64,000 nucleotides of DNA from Ectocarpus siliculosus (GCA_000310025.1 FN649741.1:1823384-1887383), one strand, 5' to 3'. Shown: positions 44,601-54,640, numbered from the stretch's first letter. Notes: generated by a model from the sequence alone, not told the origin. Program-made: numbers and translations.

Positions 44601-46659
44601 CCGTGTAGACCGTTGTGTAGAGCTACAACAGTAGGGTCTACGGTACTATCCGTAACTCCCGCCACTTGTGTGTCCTTTCCATTTCCCGCAAATCAAAACA
44701 CGCTGGTGTCACCTCGCAGTTGCGCAAGTGGTCGGGACAACGGCACATCCAACGCTACAGTACACTACTTGTCTAGAAACCATTGGATGGTGAAGGTAAT
44801 ATGGGTTGAAGCCACAGTAGCGCCGTATGCAAACCCAGCAGAAGACAGGTGTTTTCCACACTGCAAGGGGGTGCAGCTCCATCCGCTTCAGCTGTTAATA
44901 GGCTCAAATAGGTGGAAGTCATCCTCCGACTGTCCGTCACGACTCACGTCCCTCAAAGAGCCTCGTTACTCTACACTCACCTCATCATCATCCTTAACCA
45001 TGATCATTGGCCCCTTCTCTCCTCCGGCTGCCAAACGGGATGTTCCGGCCCGGCTACATTGATCGTCTTTGGGGGGGGCCGAGCAGGGCCACACGAAAAC
45101 GTGCAGCACCTGCCTGCGTGCGTTGAAGAACGTCAACAGGTTGTTGGCAGCAAGCAAGACGGCTACCGTGGTCTCCTTCACCTGGGTGAGAAAAACAGCA
45201 GAAAATCACGGTCGCGGAGGAAGCGAGACGCCGTTTGTTGGGTCTAGAAGGCTGACCCCGTGTCCCAAACCATTGCTCACGCATCAAGTCCGGGATTGGG
45301 CCACCGTTCGTGCGCCTAGTCTGTAGCAGGGAGTCGCGGGAAGAAAGGTCATTTTTTGTAGCAGGGGGAAGTGGCGAGGGAGCGGCGCTAACCACATTAA
45401 GTGGGCTCGAGAATTACGTGTTTAGTCCTGCGGATATTGTTGGCGCTTGCTGTGATAGACCCTCGCACCCCTGCCCATGCGGGACGCCACACATAATTCC
45501 CAACGAGGACGGCGCTCCGAAATGTGGGTCCCGTACAGCCACTCTGTTGTCCTTGGCATGTTGCTCGTAAATATGAAGCATGGGGCACGTGCAGGTGCCC
45601 GTCAGCGCGCCGTACATGCGTCTGCGGGCGTACATGGAGTCTTTGGATGATATTCTTTTTCATCGATCCGTTTGTGTCTCTTGCCGGCGAATGTTGCACC
45701 CTCCTCTTCTCAGCTTCCGTCGCTGTCCTTGTAACTTACCCTCGTGTCATGTAACACCTCACCAACATGCCGAGGTTTAGCCACATGGCGTTTTTCTCCC
45801 GAACCAGTAACTGTTAGAATTACAATTCACGAATCGATAAACCAGGGGCTGCTACGAGGGGCACGCGCTGTGAGCACGCCGGCAGCCGTAGGTTCGCGGT
45901 CTGCCGGTGTTATCAATGCCGTGACGGCTAGGGCCATGCTTCCAGCGGTGGCTGTGACGCTCGCCAGCCTGGGGGCTGTCAAGGTAAGGTTTTGTACCTA
46001 CCGCGGTCGTAGGATGCGCCCGTCGTTGTGACCTTCGTCCACGCCCTGCGCTTCGCAAAGCGGATTTGGCCCCCTTCTTCGGTAGACGACGACGACGTCT
46101 TGTTCATTGATACGGGTGTTGCTTGTTGTTCACGAGCTTCCTTTGCCTCACATGATGCGTGTCATCGTTGGTTGTTGTGTGCTGGTGTACGTTCTCGGCG
46201 AATCCAGCATATAGTCGTAGGCATGTGACTCCGCTTATTTTTGCGCACGCGATATGCCATGGAAGGTACGCCTCGGACCCTTGACGGCCGCCGATCCCAA
46301 CATGGCGTAGCGCATGAGGGAGTCTCAAGAACGTCCTGCCCTAACAAACAATGCGTACTCTCTTTGCACCTTGAGGTGTATTCATGTTGACAAACTAGAA
46401 GATCAGAACCTCAGACAACCATTTTTTCCAAAGAACTACTGGGTCGCAATCTTGGGCAACTACTGTAATTGTTTTACTACAACTACCTGGTAGTCGAACT
46501 CAGCCGCTCCTGTAGGTGTATGTGTTACGTATGCGCTAGTTGTACAGGGTGTGAGCAATGTGGATCTCCCCCGTCTTGTGTCTGCTCGCATCTTAGGCAC
46601 TGGAGAAATTTCGCAGCCTATACTACACTTACTCCTTCCACCACCAAGACAATCCCTGA
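19810..46659 (+). CDS. PAO/TIC55-like Rieske non-heme iron oxygenase, copy B (complete)
   Basis: Sixteen exons: 19810-20028, 35659-35715, 36362-36486, 36928-37048, 38427-38618, 40217-40247, 40820-40896, 41373-41447, 42366-42461, 42745-42848, 43285-43369, 43762-43862, 44214-44325, 45087-45185, 45846-45983, 46597-46659. All introns are GT-AG and the join is 1,695 nt (564 aa plus stop), close to family size. Residues 1-20 form a signal peptide and CSAF follows, a bipartite plastid targeting signal. FDWNKQ joins WYPV across intron 1, the family's N-terminal motif. Rieske ligands are C115, H117, C135 and H138. The iron motif is D239, H242, H247. CxxC is C471/C474, followed by a mildly hydrophobic C-terminal stretch. 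The family oxidises chlorophyll breakdown or biosynthesis intermediates in plastids; the exact substrate is not predictable. Intron 1 is 15,630 bp. Exon 1 could in principle belong to another copy, but phase and motif continuity argue that it is this gene's. Confidence 0.9.
21060..21225 (+). repeat. CAG-rich (poly-Gln) tract
   Basis: Interrupted CAG/CAA runs in the N-terminal coding part of the piggyBac element, ending in eight consecutive CAG/CAA codons before a TAA. Prone to length change. Confidence 0.8.
22352..22957 (+). repeat. C/G-tract-ended repeat, copy R2
   Basis: Plus-orientation copy with two 67-bp CGGTGTTTGCC units, inserted in the piggyBac intron between exons 22007-22291 and 24339-24718. 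Its right end runs into the assembly gap. Confidence 0.85.
22958..23057. other. Assembly gap (100 N)
   Basis: Exactly 100 N, a placeholder of unknown true size. It lies between two near-identical same-orientation repeats with C-runs, so the assembler probably failed there. True spacing and copy number are unknown. Confidence 0.95.
23086..23724 (+). repeat. C/G-tract-ended repeat, copy R3
   Basis: Same orientation as R2 and nearly identical, with two 67-bp units and C-runs at both ends. Together with R2 it makes a tandem pair across the gap. Confidence 0.85.
25540..25797 (+). repeat. C/G-tract-ended repeat, copy R4 (old, partial)
   Basis: Diverged partial copy in the next piggyBac intron. 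It shares T-run, GTCGAGAACCC, CACCACGTTGT-like (CCCCACGTTGT) and CAAGCACCCTCGA..AGTTACACAGTGC, and lacks the intact 67-bp units. Preceded by a G-rich stretch at 25,446-25,468. Confidence 0.65.
27530..28640. other. No supported gene
   Basis: Intronic DNA right of the piggyBac tail. Contains a G-run at 27,605-27,627 and a perfect small hairpin GCTGCAGCA-CA-TGCTGCAGC at about 28,325-28,344. I see no piggyBac right terminus, RNA gene or coding region. Confidence 0.4.
28695..28981 (-). CDS. Possible secreted-protein start with LRR-like motif, unidentified
   Basis: On the minus strand an ATG at 28,981 opens a frame with a classic signal peptide: Met-Phe-Ser, then a hydrophobic core LVMLSIWLVVLIA, then a VSA cleavage-like site, followed by a Cys-rich VPCSCG. 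It stops near 28,823. Overlapping in another frame at about 28,850-28,700 is VKVLGLENSMFKGNLPT, which resembles one leucine-rich repeat (LxxLxLxxNxxxGxLP). The two frames could be joined by a splice I could not place, or the match is chance. It would be a host gene nested antisense in copy B intron 1, or a fragment. Confidence 0.3.
29117..29299 (-). CDS. Unidentified minus-strand coding-like fragment
   Basis: Sixty-codon frame containing FDGAMAMNARGRGVQLKRAE and ending SEVEAFSC-stop. Amino-acid composition is protein-like, and the upstream minus-strand sequence also has a hydrophobic open stretch (MGTLLAFSVHMNV, about 29,370-29,330). No family recognised. It may be an exon of the same unknown gene as the fragments at 28.7-29.0 and 30.0-30.3 kb. 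Confidence 0.25.
   Translation of the reverse strand: MCVSSSTHVMPQACFDGAMAMNARGRGVQLKRAECFTNAYRALWSGNEELEASEVEAFSC
29998..30276 (-). CDS. Unidentified minus-strand coding-like fragment
   Basis: A 92-codon frame with acidic and Ala-rich composition (for example LVSLMADNPPSEDGT and ARAFAFEIAAAVGGE) and two Cys-His pairs. It ends DHPGVCGV-stop. No known domain. Nothing in the plus strand explains the open frame. Confidence 0.3.
   Translation of the reverse strand: MQQAMELPAPDVEAYKAGNATACHDQLVSLMADNPPSEDGTSNNLARAFAFEIAAAVGGEYCHHVTEPEPMPSMAPAAAKVADADHPGVCGV
30700..30985 (+). repeat. Degenerate tandem repeat, (T)GGTGACCAGTTACCG
   Basis: Five to six imperfect units built on CCGTGGTGGCCAGTTACCG with variable spacing (near 30,708, 30,797, 30,863, 30,893, 30,925 and 30,962). 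Intronic. Confidence 0.65.
31379..33075. mobile_element. 1.7-kb long inverted repeat (foldback-type) element
   Basis: Left arm about 31,379-32,085 and right arm about 32,370-33,075 are reverse complements over roughly 700 bp, with a spacer of about 285 bp. Ends read GTATAGACTA..TTTCGGCCCGAAAC on the left and the complement on the right. The match covers an A-run, CGTACTACTTGTACTTGAG, GATGGCATGCCCAGCCTTAC and a short open frame (MAGGRLSFMSPQDH..) present once per arm on opposite strands. TATAA-like and AATAAA signals occur in each arm, so the arms might instead derive from two head-to-head copies of a small element. No transposase. No target duplication seen. Confidence 0.8.
33355..34745. repeat. 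Region with ACCGGCATTATT motif family
   Basis: CCGGCAT/CACTATT-type words occur at 33,410-33,475, 33,940-33,960 and 34,610-34,740. The outer parts read GTGCCCGATATAATACC on the left and, complemented, TTGCCCGTCATGATGCC on the right. These resemble the ends of the TIR element at 5,769-7,335, so this is probably a diverged relative, with the GGAGCGG repeat inside it. Confidence 0.45.
33510..33830 (+). repeat. GGAGCGG hairpin repeat, copy 1
   Basis: Repeated CACGGAGCGG(A)TTT and its complement, starting with the palindrome CCGCTCCGCGGAGCG, followed by T-runs and ATATCCGTAAAAAA. Part of it (33,703-33,780) matches the complement of 49,330-49,420. AT-rich spacers alternate with CGG-rich words. Non-coding. 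Confidence 0.7.
38809..39060. mobile_element. 252-bp TIR element in the copy B-specific intron
   Basis: Arms of roughly 100 bp are inverted copies: CGATTTTTACGAGTTGGAA.. GAAATTTTGACATGTGGTT.. ACAACTGCTAGCCGT on the left and their complements on the right. Possible TA flanks on both sides. AT-rich loop, no open frame. It lies in the 1,598-bp intron 38,619-40,216 that copy A lacks. Confidence 0.8.
40217..40247 (+). other. 31-nt microexon of copy B (mononuclear iron site)
   Basis: GGGCAG|GATCCAGCG...CACCATG|GTGCGA encodes DPAHVPSAHH plus one base. It carries the DxxHx4H iron ligands. The two flanking exons cannot join in a functional protein without it. In copy A the same 31 nt are fused to the preceding exon (192 + 31 = 223 nt). 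Confidence 0.85.
41519..41605. repeat. (GA)n microsatellite
   Basis: Nearly pure GA run with GGG interruptions in the intron after exon 41373-41447. The open frames on both strands (REREREG or SLSLSLS) are artefacts of it. Confidence 0.95.
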
Positions 46660-48730
46660 GGTGAAAACGGCACCACGTCGCTCGGCCAGGAAGACGTCCG
46701 CCTAGCTGTCCCCGTATCGTCTTTTGGCCAGCTTCGGCACAGTCTTGGGCCGATGTTGAATTTGTTTCGATATGATATGCTCTATCTGAATAACAACGGA
46801 CGTGGTAGGTAGAGTAACAACGAAATCAAATGGCATCACATGAGAAGGGATGTAGAGAGTGAATGGAGGTAAATACCAGAACCAGCCGGTGCGATTGTGT
46901 CTAAGCCAGCGATTGTGGGGCATGTGAATCGTCGCGCCTTGTCAGCTTTCATAGACGCGATTTTTTTCCGATCGTGTTGGTGTCAGCACCGACTGGAGGA
47001 GAAAGGCAACCTTTTCACAAGCTCCGCGGTTATTTGCACGAGCTCGTCCAAAGGGAATCGATAGCTGCTAGGTATGACGAGTAACGACACGCATCGAATA
47101 GCCCGGACATCGCTAGGTGGTGGGGGGGGCGCGTGTGAGTGGATCAGGGCGGCCGTGACTACGTATGGTTGGGGAAGTGTCCGCCGTGATTAGACTGAGA
47201 TAGTCGATTTTTGTGCGTGTAACTGTGCTATTGAGGTCGCATGGTCGTTGAAAAATACATCAAAATGGGCAGAGATTGAGGCCCTCAACGGGTTCAGAAC
47301 TCCTCGACCGGTATTACTCTTTCTGCGATGGACGTGGACGACCCAACACCTCGGGTAATCCAATGCCGGTCTTCGCGCCAACGCTTGTTTCCCTTGGGTC
47401 GCATCTACCGTAAAACCTCTCCGGTGACTACCTTGAAGTCTCGATTACATTTCGTAAGACCTTGTTGTGAGGTTCGTCCCCGAATGTACATGACCACGGA
47501 ACCATGCAAATGCGTTCAATAACTACACCGTCGGGAGCCAACGGATACCTTCCTCATTCGGCCACCGCTCTGGCTTCCACGGAACCCAGGATCACTACAA
47601 GGCACACGACTACAACAGCGGCCGATGAAACAACCACACTTTCATTGACGCTAATGTGAGCAATGCTGGGCGAAACCTACTTCACGATTTTTGCCAAAGG
47701 CTTTGATGTATCCTACTACGCTTGTTCCATAGCATGCCTGCACGCGAATCACGATAGCCCTTCCTAGAGGGCATTGGGCTCAAGACAGACTCCGTCAGAC
47801 AGCCAATATTTTTGCCGGGGTTATTCACGGAGTGTTTTTTTTCTACGGAACGGGGCGGAGCGGAGCCGCTTCGGGAGATTTCCATTGAAACCAAACCCCT
47901 TCGCTCCGTGACACGAGTAACGAATACCGCTCCAACGCCGAGAATTTTTGTCCTGGGATAACTGCTCCGCTCCATGAGTTTTCCCAACAATCCGAACAAG
48001 CGGTTTTGTCAAGGACCGGTTTGGGCTACTCGGTCGCATAGTCCACGGTTAATATCCCAAACCCACGGGTAAAACCGCTAGACAGCGTCGGTTTTTCGAC
48101 GGACTCACGGGTTCACGGTGCTTGTCTCACAACGACACGATGTATGTGCACGGGCTTCGTATACCGTAAACAGACATGAACCAAAAACAAATTAAAAAAC
48201 GTGCGCACCTGCGCCCCGCCCACATTACGCGCACCGTTGCAGGGACAATTGACAAGACTACGTAGTTGCCACGAACCTTGAGGGGGTATGGGTGATTGGG
48301 ACTCGTGTGTTAGTCGGCAGGTATTCACGCCCGACCGTGTTGAGATGATAATGTTCCTCATATATATGTCGAAGCCCGATCTTACTCTGGAGATAAAATC
48401 AGCAGTTGAACGATGTGAATAGTCAGGGAAACTGCTTGCAGCTCAGGCTGTTGCGAAGGTGAAAGGTGCAACTGCGCGAGATGCTAGTGCGGGAGAGTAA
48501 GTGGTTGTCGAGTTCGAATCTAACCGAATATAGCAGGGCCGTCTGTCTGTGTTGGTGTGTGCTCTCTTGTACATGTGTGTGAGGGGCGAATAATACCTGA
48601 CACACCTGGTGTTTCCTACATGACACCGACTGGCGAACTCCAAAAAGAGAAAGTAGCTAGAAATTAACTGCTTCTGTTTGGAACGAATAGGTCGAGGAGG
48701 TATCTGGGCAATGGTCCCTGTAGTTGGTTA
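46660..48730. other. 3' flank of copy B, no supported gene
   Basis: Presumably the 3' UTR and then intergenic DNA. Apart from the GGAGCGG repeat at 47.8-48.1 kb, I see no coding region, RNA gene or terminal repeat. Confidence 0.45.
47820..48120. repeat. GGAGCGG hairpin repeat, copy 2
   Basis: Words such as TTCACGGAGTG, GGGGCGGAGCGGAGCCGCTTC, TTCGCTCCGTGACACGAG and CTGCTCCGCTCCATGAG, with T-runs between, as in copies near 33.6 and 49.4 kb. Confidence 0.6.
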
Positions 48731-49156
48731 GTCCCCCCCGCCCTGATTGGATTTTTTTTTTTCCTCTTTTTTTTTTTGCGGTAGTTCGGGCAGAGGATGT
48801 AGTGCGGGGTCGAGAACCCTCACTCCGCGCAAAGGGGATTATCGCACCACGTTGTGTTTAAATGGCCAAGCGCCCTCGAGGCAACTGCCTCTGGAAATGA
48901 AAGCACCAGAAAATAAATTAAGTCATACGCAGCTGTCATCCGTACGCAGGGAAGTAAGCAATAGATGCGGAACACCCTTAAGCAGGATGCAGCGCACCCT
49001 TCATGCGACTCGCCGAATACCTCACGGCGCTTCGCGCTTGGTGATGTGAGAGCCTGGTCCGGTGAGAAGCCGGCGTGCTCCGTCCCTGCTTTGGGGGGAT
49101 GCGAGGTCAATGGTCTAACGACTACGCCATGCACGACTATGAGAACACCCCCCCCT
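48731..49156 (+). repeat. C/G-tract-ended repeat, copy R5 (lacks the 67-bp units)
   Basis: Starts with a C-run and T-rich part and ends GAACACCCCCCC. The flanks read TTGGTTAG before the left C-run and CTGGTTAG after the right one, a probable 7-8 bp target-site duplication, so the C-runs belong to the element ends. Confidence 0.85.
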
Positions 49157-49329
49157 GGTTAGGGGCCCATGTCCCTTCACCTAACTAATCAACGTTCTCG
49201 TTCGTTTGGGCTGTTCTGTTAGCGAGGACGCGTGCGGTGTCACGCGCAACCTCCCCACCGTGCAGAAAAATCATTTTTCCATCTATCAAACCCAATGTAT
49301 TGCTCGAAATCGCATATACTCCGCCAATC

Positions 49330-49540
49330 AATGCGGATTTCCGAATGTTTTCGTTTTTTTTTCTCACGGTGCACCGTTGTCAAGGCCTAGGTTTCGCGCG
49401 GTTCATGCTACGGAGGAATCAAAGCTGCGAATTAGCCAGTCCGCTCCGTGGCATGAACACGCGAAAAAACCGCTCCGCTCCGTAAAATTTCGAAAGGAGA
49501 ACAACCGCTCCGCTGAGCGGTTGTTTACTCCGTAAACAGC
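49330..49540. repeat. GGAGCGG hairpin repeat, copy 3
   Basis: Contains the near-perfect hairpin ACAACCGCTC-CGCT-GAGCGGTTGT (49,501-49,524) followed by TTTACTCCGTAAA. The part at 49,330-49,420 matches the complement of 33,703-33,780. Confidence 0.7.
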
Positions 49541-50300
49541 TCTGATCTTTCGTGTTGTGTCGGAGTCTCAGCCTTCAACGCACTATGCGTACGTACCATG
49601 ACACATGGTCGAAGCAAAAAACTCACACACACCTTCAGATGACCAAACTACATTCATGGACACTGAGAATACATAGATGGCCATGCGCACACGAATATCG
49701 TACATAACGCGCACCCGGACGCCTCGGGCACATCTTGTCTCTTGCCATAACCCACAACATTGAACCAAATGACATCAACTATGGATGCACACCCACCCGC
49801 ACATGTTAAAAAGCGGGTACATCAGAGTAGAACTCGCTCGTTTTTGGTATAATTGCATGTGTTTTCAATATAAAGAGATCGAGTCAGTCCATCAACGGAC
49901 GCTGAGGCGAGAGAGGGCTGAACTCATGGCTTGTCGTGTTCGTTTCATTCCATGCGCGTTACAAAGTAGGACTGATGAACCACGGAGAGAAAAAAGTAGA
50001 ACACCTCTGAATTTACAAGTGATCACTCTGGGGTAAGATCATCATCGAGAGGAATGACGGAGGCTGAAACCAAAGGCAGGCAGCATGACGAACGAACAGC
50101 TCATTGGGAGCTGCGTTGTGACATTCCCCTCAAGCTTAACAGCTAACGCAACCGACAGTTGTTTGACTCGTATAGGCCAGTGAACCTCAACACAAAAACA
50201 TGACGTATCTCATCTCAAATGGTTCGATGCGGTATGACACTCGGCAGCATCACTCCTGCTGGTGGGTCGCTTGATCGGCTTCACACCCATACATTGTGAT
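49541..50300. other. No supported gene
   Basis: No convincing coding sequence, RNA gene or repeat seen. Confidence 0.4.
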
Positions 50301-50466
50301 GTGGGTGAGTGAAACGAACAATGCACCGCCTTCTCCGGCTTTCATACCATCCCTCGTCCCGTGCAAGCGTTCCCTCAAATCAATTATGTGGGTGAGTGAA
50401 ACGAACACTGCACCGCCTTCTCCGGCTTTCATACCATCCCTCGTCCCGTGCAAGCGTTCCCTCAAT
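50301..50466. repeat. 87-bp tandem duplication
   Basis: Units beginning GTGGGTGAGTGAAACGAACA at 50,301 and 50,388 are almost identical (one change near the start, then divergence after GTTCCCTCAA). The high identity suggests a recent event. Confidence 0.9.
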
Positions 50467-50596
50467 TGACGCGTCAGGGCCAGATGTGCTTTTCGCTGAT
50501 GACCGCCTGGATCTGACAAAACGCGCTCTGCTCTGAATGCAAACAAGAGTGAAATTGGCGGAAACATCACCAACGGCACAAGGGAGAGCGCGCCCG

Positions 50597-51377
50597 TTAC
50601 TGCTGTTGTTTGGCGAGGTCGGCCTCGGAGACGAAAATAGCATGGGACCCAGCGGGCACTCTCACCGGCAGCCTGACGATGGCGACCGGCTCCAAACTCA
50701 TTATCTTGGCGTTGAAAACGCGCAGCTCTGCATAGAATATCGGGCAGTATGGCCGGTGTGTGGAGTCGAACGTCAGTTCAAGCATCCTTCTGGCTTCCGA
50801 GAAACTTAAACGTTTCGTGTTTTGTAGTCTTCGGGCACCGGGAAAACCTCGTCGTAATGAGCTCGAAAAACCCTGTCTATTATCACCCAGTCTGACAAGA
50901 CTATACATAGGTTGGCAAAGAAAGAGAGGGAGAAAAAATCGAGAAATGAAACGGGACATGAAGGCGAAGGTAAAGCACAGATACGCACGTGGTATACCCA
51001 AGAAAGCTCGACTTTTGATGCTCAAACCTATGGGTTGCAAGCACCCACGGCAATCTTGTCTTGGCAGCAACTGCGCGCAGTTCGGCATTAGTCGAAATTA
51101 AAGAGCAGGGGCTGCGCAGGGCGGGTTGCTTTTGCCAGGGGCCTAAAGAGGTGATGTTCACCTATTCAACAGGTATTGCTTCCAAGTAAGAAGAGTTGGC
51201 ACTGGGATCCATCCGGGTTCGTGCTGGTTCTGGATTGACCTTTTTTGCCCATAGCCGTCCGAGGGAGGGTAATGAAGACAAGGGGATGTGGAAATGCCAC
51301 GAAGAATGGAGAACGCCTTTCTCAAGATTGCTGTTCTTTACTGCAGCAAGAGCAGAAACATCCCTCATACGTTGCAA
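50597..51377 (-). CDS. Unidentified minus-strand coding-like ORF cluster
   Basis: On the minus strand, open frames with protein-like composition follow one another. About 51,340-51,165 contains HFHIPLSSLPSLGRLWAKKV. About 51,160-51,000 contains TNAELRAVAAKTRLPWVLAT. About 50,815-50,597 contains ARRMLELTFDSTHRPYCPIF and VAIVRLPVRVPAGSHAIFVS and ends AKQQQ-stop. A further open stretch lies at 51,790-51,452. I recognise no family. The position just beside an LTR suggests element-derived coding DNA, but a host gene is possible. Confidence 0.4.
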
Positions 51378-51869
51378 AACCTATTGGACGCGAAAGAGTT
51401 GATCAAATATCATGCTTCGAAGTAGGACCTTTGTGACTGCGAAACTAACAATCACGAAGGAACAACCCTCTCAACGAACTGTGCATATATTCCATCGCAC
51501 GGACAACTCATTTCGTTGGCGCCGAACCTAGAGACGAATTCAAGCCATATGCCTCCATCTCCCAATGAAGATAGTCTCGTCTGAGTTCCCCGTTTCAGGC
51601 ATATTTTTTTGTTCCGGAACAGAGGGGTATTTTCCGAGGCTCGTCTACAACTATCAATAATTACAATGCAAGCTGGCGCACTCTCTTTGTTCGACCGCCG
51701 CCGCATGTATATATTCGATAGGGCGAAACTGACAACGTTGAGTCTCCGATTCATACAATACACGGGAGTCGCTGAAACCTGGGGAGGAGTCGAGATTTGC
51801 GATTCCCTACCCAACAGCGTTTGAGACCGGGTACAGCAGTGGTGCTACCCGAGATGAGACTTGAAGGTA

Positions 51870-54000
51870 CAATATAGCTTTTTTGTGAACCGTGTTCGTA
51901 ACCCTTGTGTGTGTTGAAGATGCTTGCATCACTTGCATTAAGGACAGTAGACGAGATCAAGACAGAGAGACAAGACGGCGGAAGAGAGAGAGTGGAGTAA
52001 GCACGCAGCAAGCACTCCCACAGAGATCCGGGGTCCGGTGAATCAACAGTTATCCCAACCCAGGGTAGATATCAGTTCCTACCCTCGATACCCCCTAACA
52101 CGGTCCCGTCGGAATATCCAAACCCACCAATGAACACACCAACACCCTCCCTCGTTCTTCACGCGAGTAACTAACCACAAATGGGCATGTACACGCCGGA
52201 TGTAACCGAAAATACGCGTGAAATTCCCCACGCCAAAAAACAATACATGAGGGAAACCCCGGCCTCCGGATCAAAATCCCCCACAAATAATTCACCCCAA
52301 CCAATCACTGCTAGGGCAAGATCAAGGCATGCATCATAACGTCGCAGGTGTGGGCACAAGGCCGTCCCGCCATGGCCATCCCGCCGTCTGATTTGGATGT
52401 TGCCCTCCGACGCCCCTTCCGTCGCGGCTGTGGGCACACGGACTTTCGGCCGCTTTCTGTCACTCCACCCTCCCGTGCTGCTGTCATGGTGGCCATCTCC
52501 ACCATCTCCTGCTCCTGCTGCTGCTGCTGCTGCTGTGCGTAGATGGAGTGCGACCCGCGCGGCTTTAGTGTCTTGCTCCCGCCTGTGCTTGCAAGGTCTC
52601 CTGCGCCACATCCAGGTCCTCGTCATCGCTTGCCACCGTGATCGCCAGCATTGCCTCCTCGTCCTTCGCCGACGGGCACTTGCTCTTATCATGTTCAAAT
52701 CCATCGCAGTTCTCGCACTGGTGGAGCATGAGTTCGGCAATGGCGGTAGTGCACGAGGACGGCTGGTGCCCTCGCCTGTTGTACGGGTAGCACCGACCCC
52801 TGCGGCGGCCGCCGTCACCGCGGCCGTCTCCGCCACCGCTGCCGGTGCCGCTGCCCGCCGTCACCGACGCCGTTGCGGTTGCCGTTGCAGCCACGCCCCC
52901 CGCGTGTTGCACCGACAATCGACACTACCTCACCCCACCGCGTCCTTCTTCTCATTGGCACACGACTAGCTTCTCCTGGTTGTTCCGATGGCGCATCGAC
53001 AGCTTTCTAGACGCAAGCACTTTTCCGCGGTCAACAGGCGCACTCGGTGTGTGTGCCGTTTTCGGCGCCCCCTCCAGGGCCTCACCGCTCGTCGTCCCGA
53101 CGCCATGAGTATGTTGCTCTCACTTATGGCCAGTGCCACCTGCGGCGGCTGCAACTCTACCAGCGCTGCCAATCTTAAAGAGATGTCCTGGGATCCACCA
53201 AACCCGCCTTTAGCAGGGACCTGAAACGCCCAAACCGTTTCGCCTTCCACAACCAGCCTCCTGCTGATCATATCTTCTGCAACCATGTAGTGGTATGCAA
53301 ACGCCCACAGCAGCAGGCTGTTCTTGGAGGAATCACCCCTTGACGTCCCCGCTGCCCGATCCTACTGTATGTCCGGGCCCACTCCAGCAGGGATCCTTGA
53401 CACTGCCACGCTGGCTCCCGGTCTGGTGCTTCTCCCTTCGTGCTGTTGGGCGGCGTGATTCCCTCGTTGTGCGGCCCCTTCCAGCAGACCCCGGGCGAAC
53501 CTACCCGCCCGTAACTACAGCACCCATCGTGGCGCCGCCGGACTCCCCCCTGCTTCTGTCCCTTGCCTATGGCGGCTTGCAGCAGGTCCGTCAGCTCCTG
53601 CACTTGGCCTGAGAGGCTTGAGACTTTGTCTTCCACACCGGTGACCCTATCTGGCACACCGTCGGCGGAATCGGCCCCTGCATCGGCGCCACTCATCTCA
53701 AACACGGGGTCCCCCGAGGAACACACTATACAGCGTAGAGTGTTCGCTCTTTTTTCCTTGTGTGTGTTGAAGATGCTCGTATCACTCGTATTTACGACAG
53801 CAGACGAGGTCAAGACTCTGAGACAAGGCGGCCGGAGAGGAGTGAGCACGCAGCAGCAAGCATGCAGCAAGCCATCCACACGGCGCCCGGAGCCCCGTGA
53901 ATCAACAATAAACGCAACCTGTCGGGTACGCAGTTCCTGCCTTCGATACCCTCTAAAGTCCGGTCAAGGAGTGACGTCCTGTTGAATATCCAAACCTACC
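51870..54000 (-). mobile_element. Degraded gag-only LTR retrotransposon
   Basis: Two direct repeats of at least 230 bp, about 51,870-52,110 and 53,735-53,990, share TTGTGTGTGTTGAAGATGC, GTGAATCAACA and GAATATCCAAACC(T/C)ACC. They enclose about 1.6 kb with minus-strand gag-like sequence that includes a CCHC zinc knuckle of the CX2CX4HX4C form (near 52,690-52,730) and Ser/Ala-rich regions. No polymerase, integrase or protease was seen, so it is a non-autonomous or internally deleted element. The LTRs differ visibly and the coding part is broken in several places, so it is a fossil rather than a recent insertion. Confidence 0.75.
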
Positions 54001-54019
54001 CACATGCACACATTCTACA

Positions 54020-54640
54020 CCGAAAACATGCCGCCCAAGAGGAAAGCTGCCGCCATGCACCTCTTACTACCTGGGCTCGTGGGTATTGAGTGATACCTGC
54101 GGGATTATGGGGCTGCCTCCGTTCGAGTTCTCGCCCCCGTCACCCAGCCATCAGGACAAACGAAATCGTTTCAAAACAGGAAAGCGGAGAAGGCAAGAAG
54201 AGCGGAGACGGACGGAATTTCTTCTTCGCTGCGGGAATAAAATACACGACCACGCGGCTTTAATGCCAGGGATCAACACGCGGAGACAAGGGGTAGAATG
54301 TTAATCCGTGTGGGTACATGCGTGCCAAAGAGCAATTTGTGTTTTCGAAAGGGTGCAACATACCGACCACCCGCTGCCAACCCCTCCCAACTTGATTCCT
54401 CGATTGTTATTTTTCCCCAGCAAACCAAACAGAGAGATACCTACACAAGACGGTCTGTTGCCCACAGGGGAGGTAGATATCGATCTGTGCTGCCCGGGAA
54501 ACCGTAGAAAACGTGTCCGCTTGGTGTTATTAGTTCATTGCAAAAGGCCTGTCTATCTTTATGGCGACATGTTCTTTGGGATAAGTCTCGATCTAGGGGC
54601 AAAAAGATAGGCAAGTTTCACGATTTAGGCTGATTCTCAT
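54020..54640 (+). repeat. Old repeat next to the LTR element
   Basis: 54,020-54,300 is related to 11,430-11,790. 54,463-54,500 resembles 19,480-19,520. Nothing coding is convincing. Confidence 0.45.
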
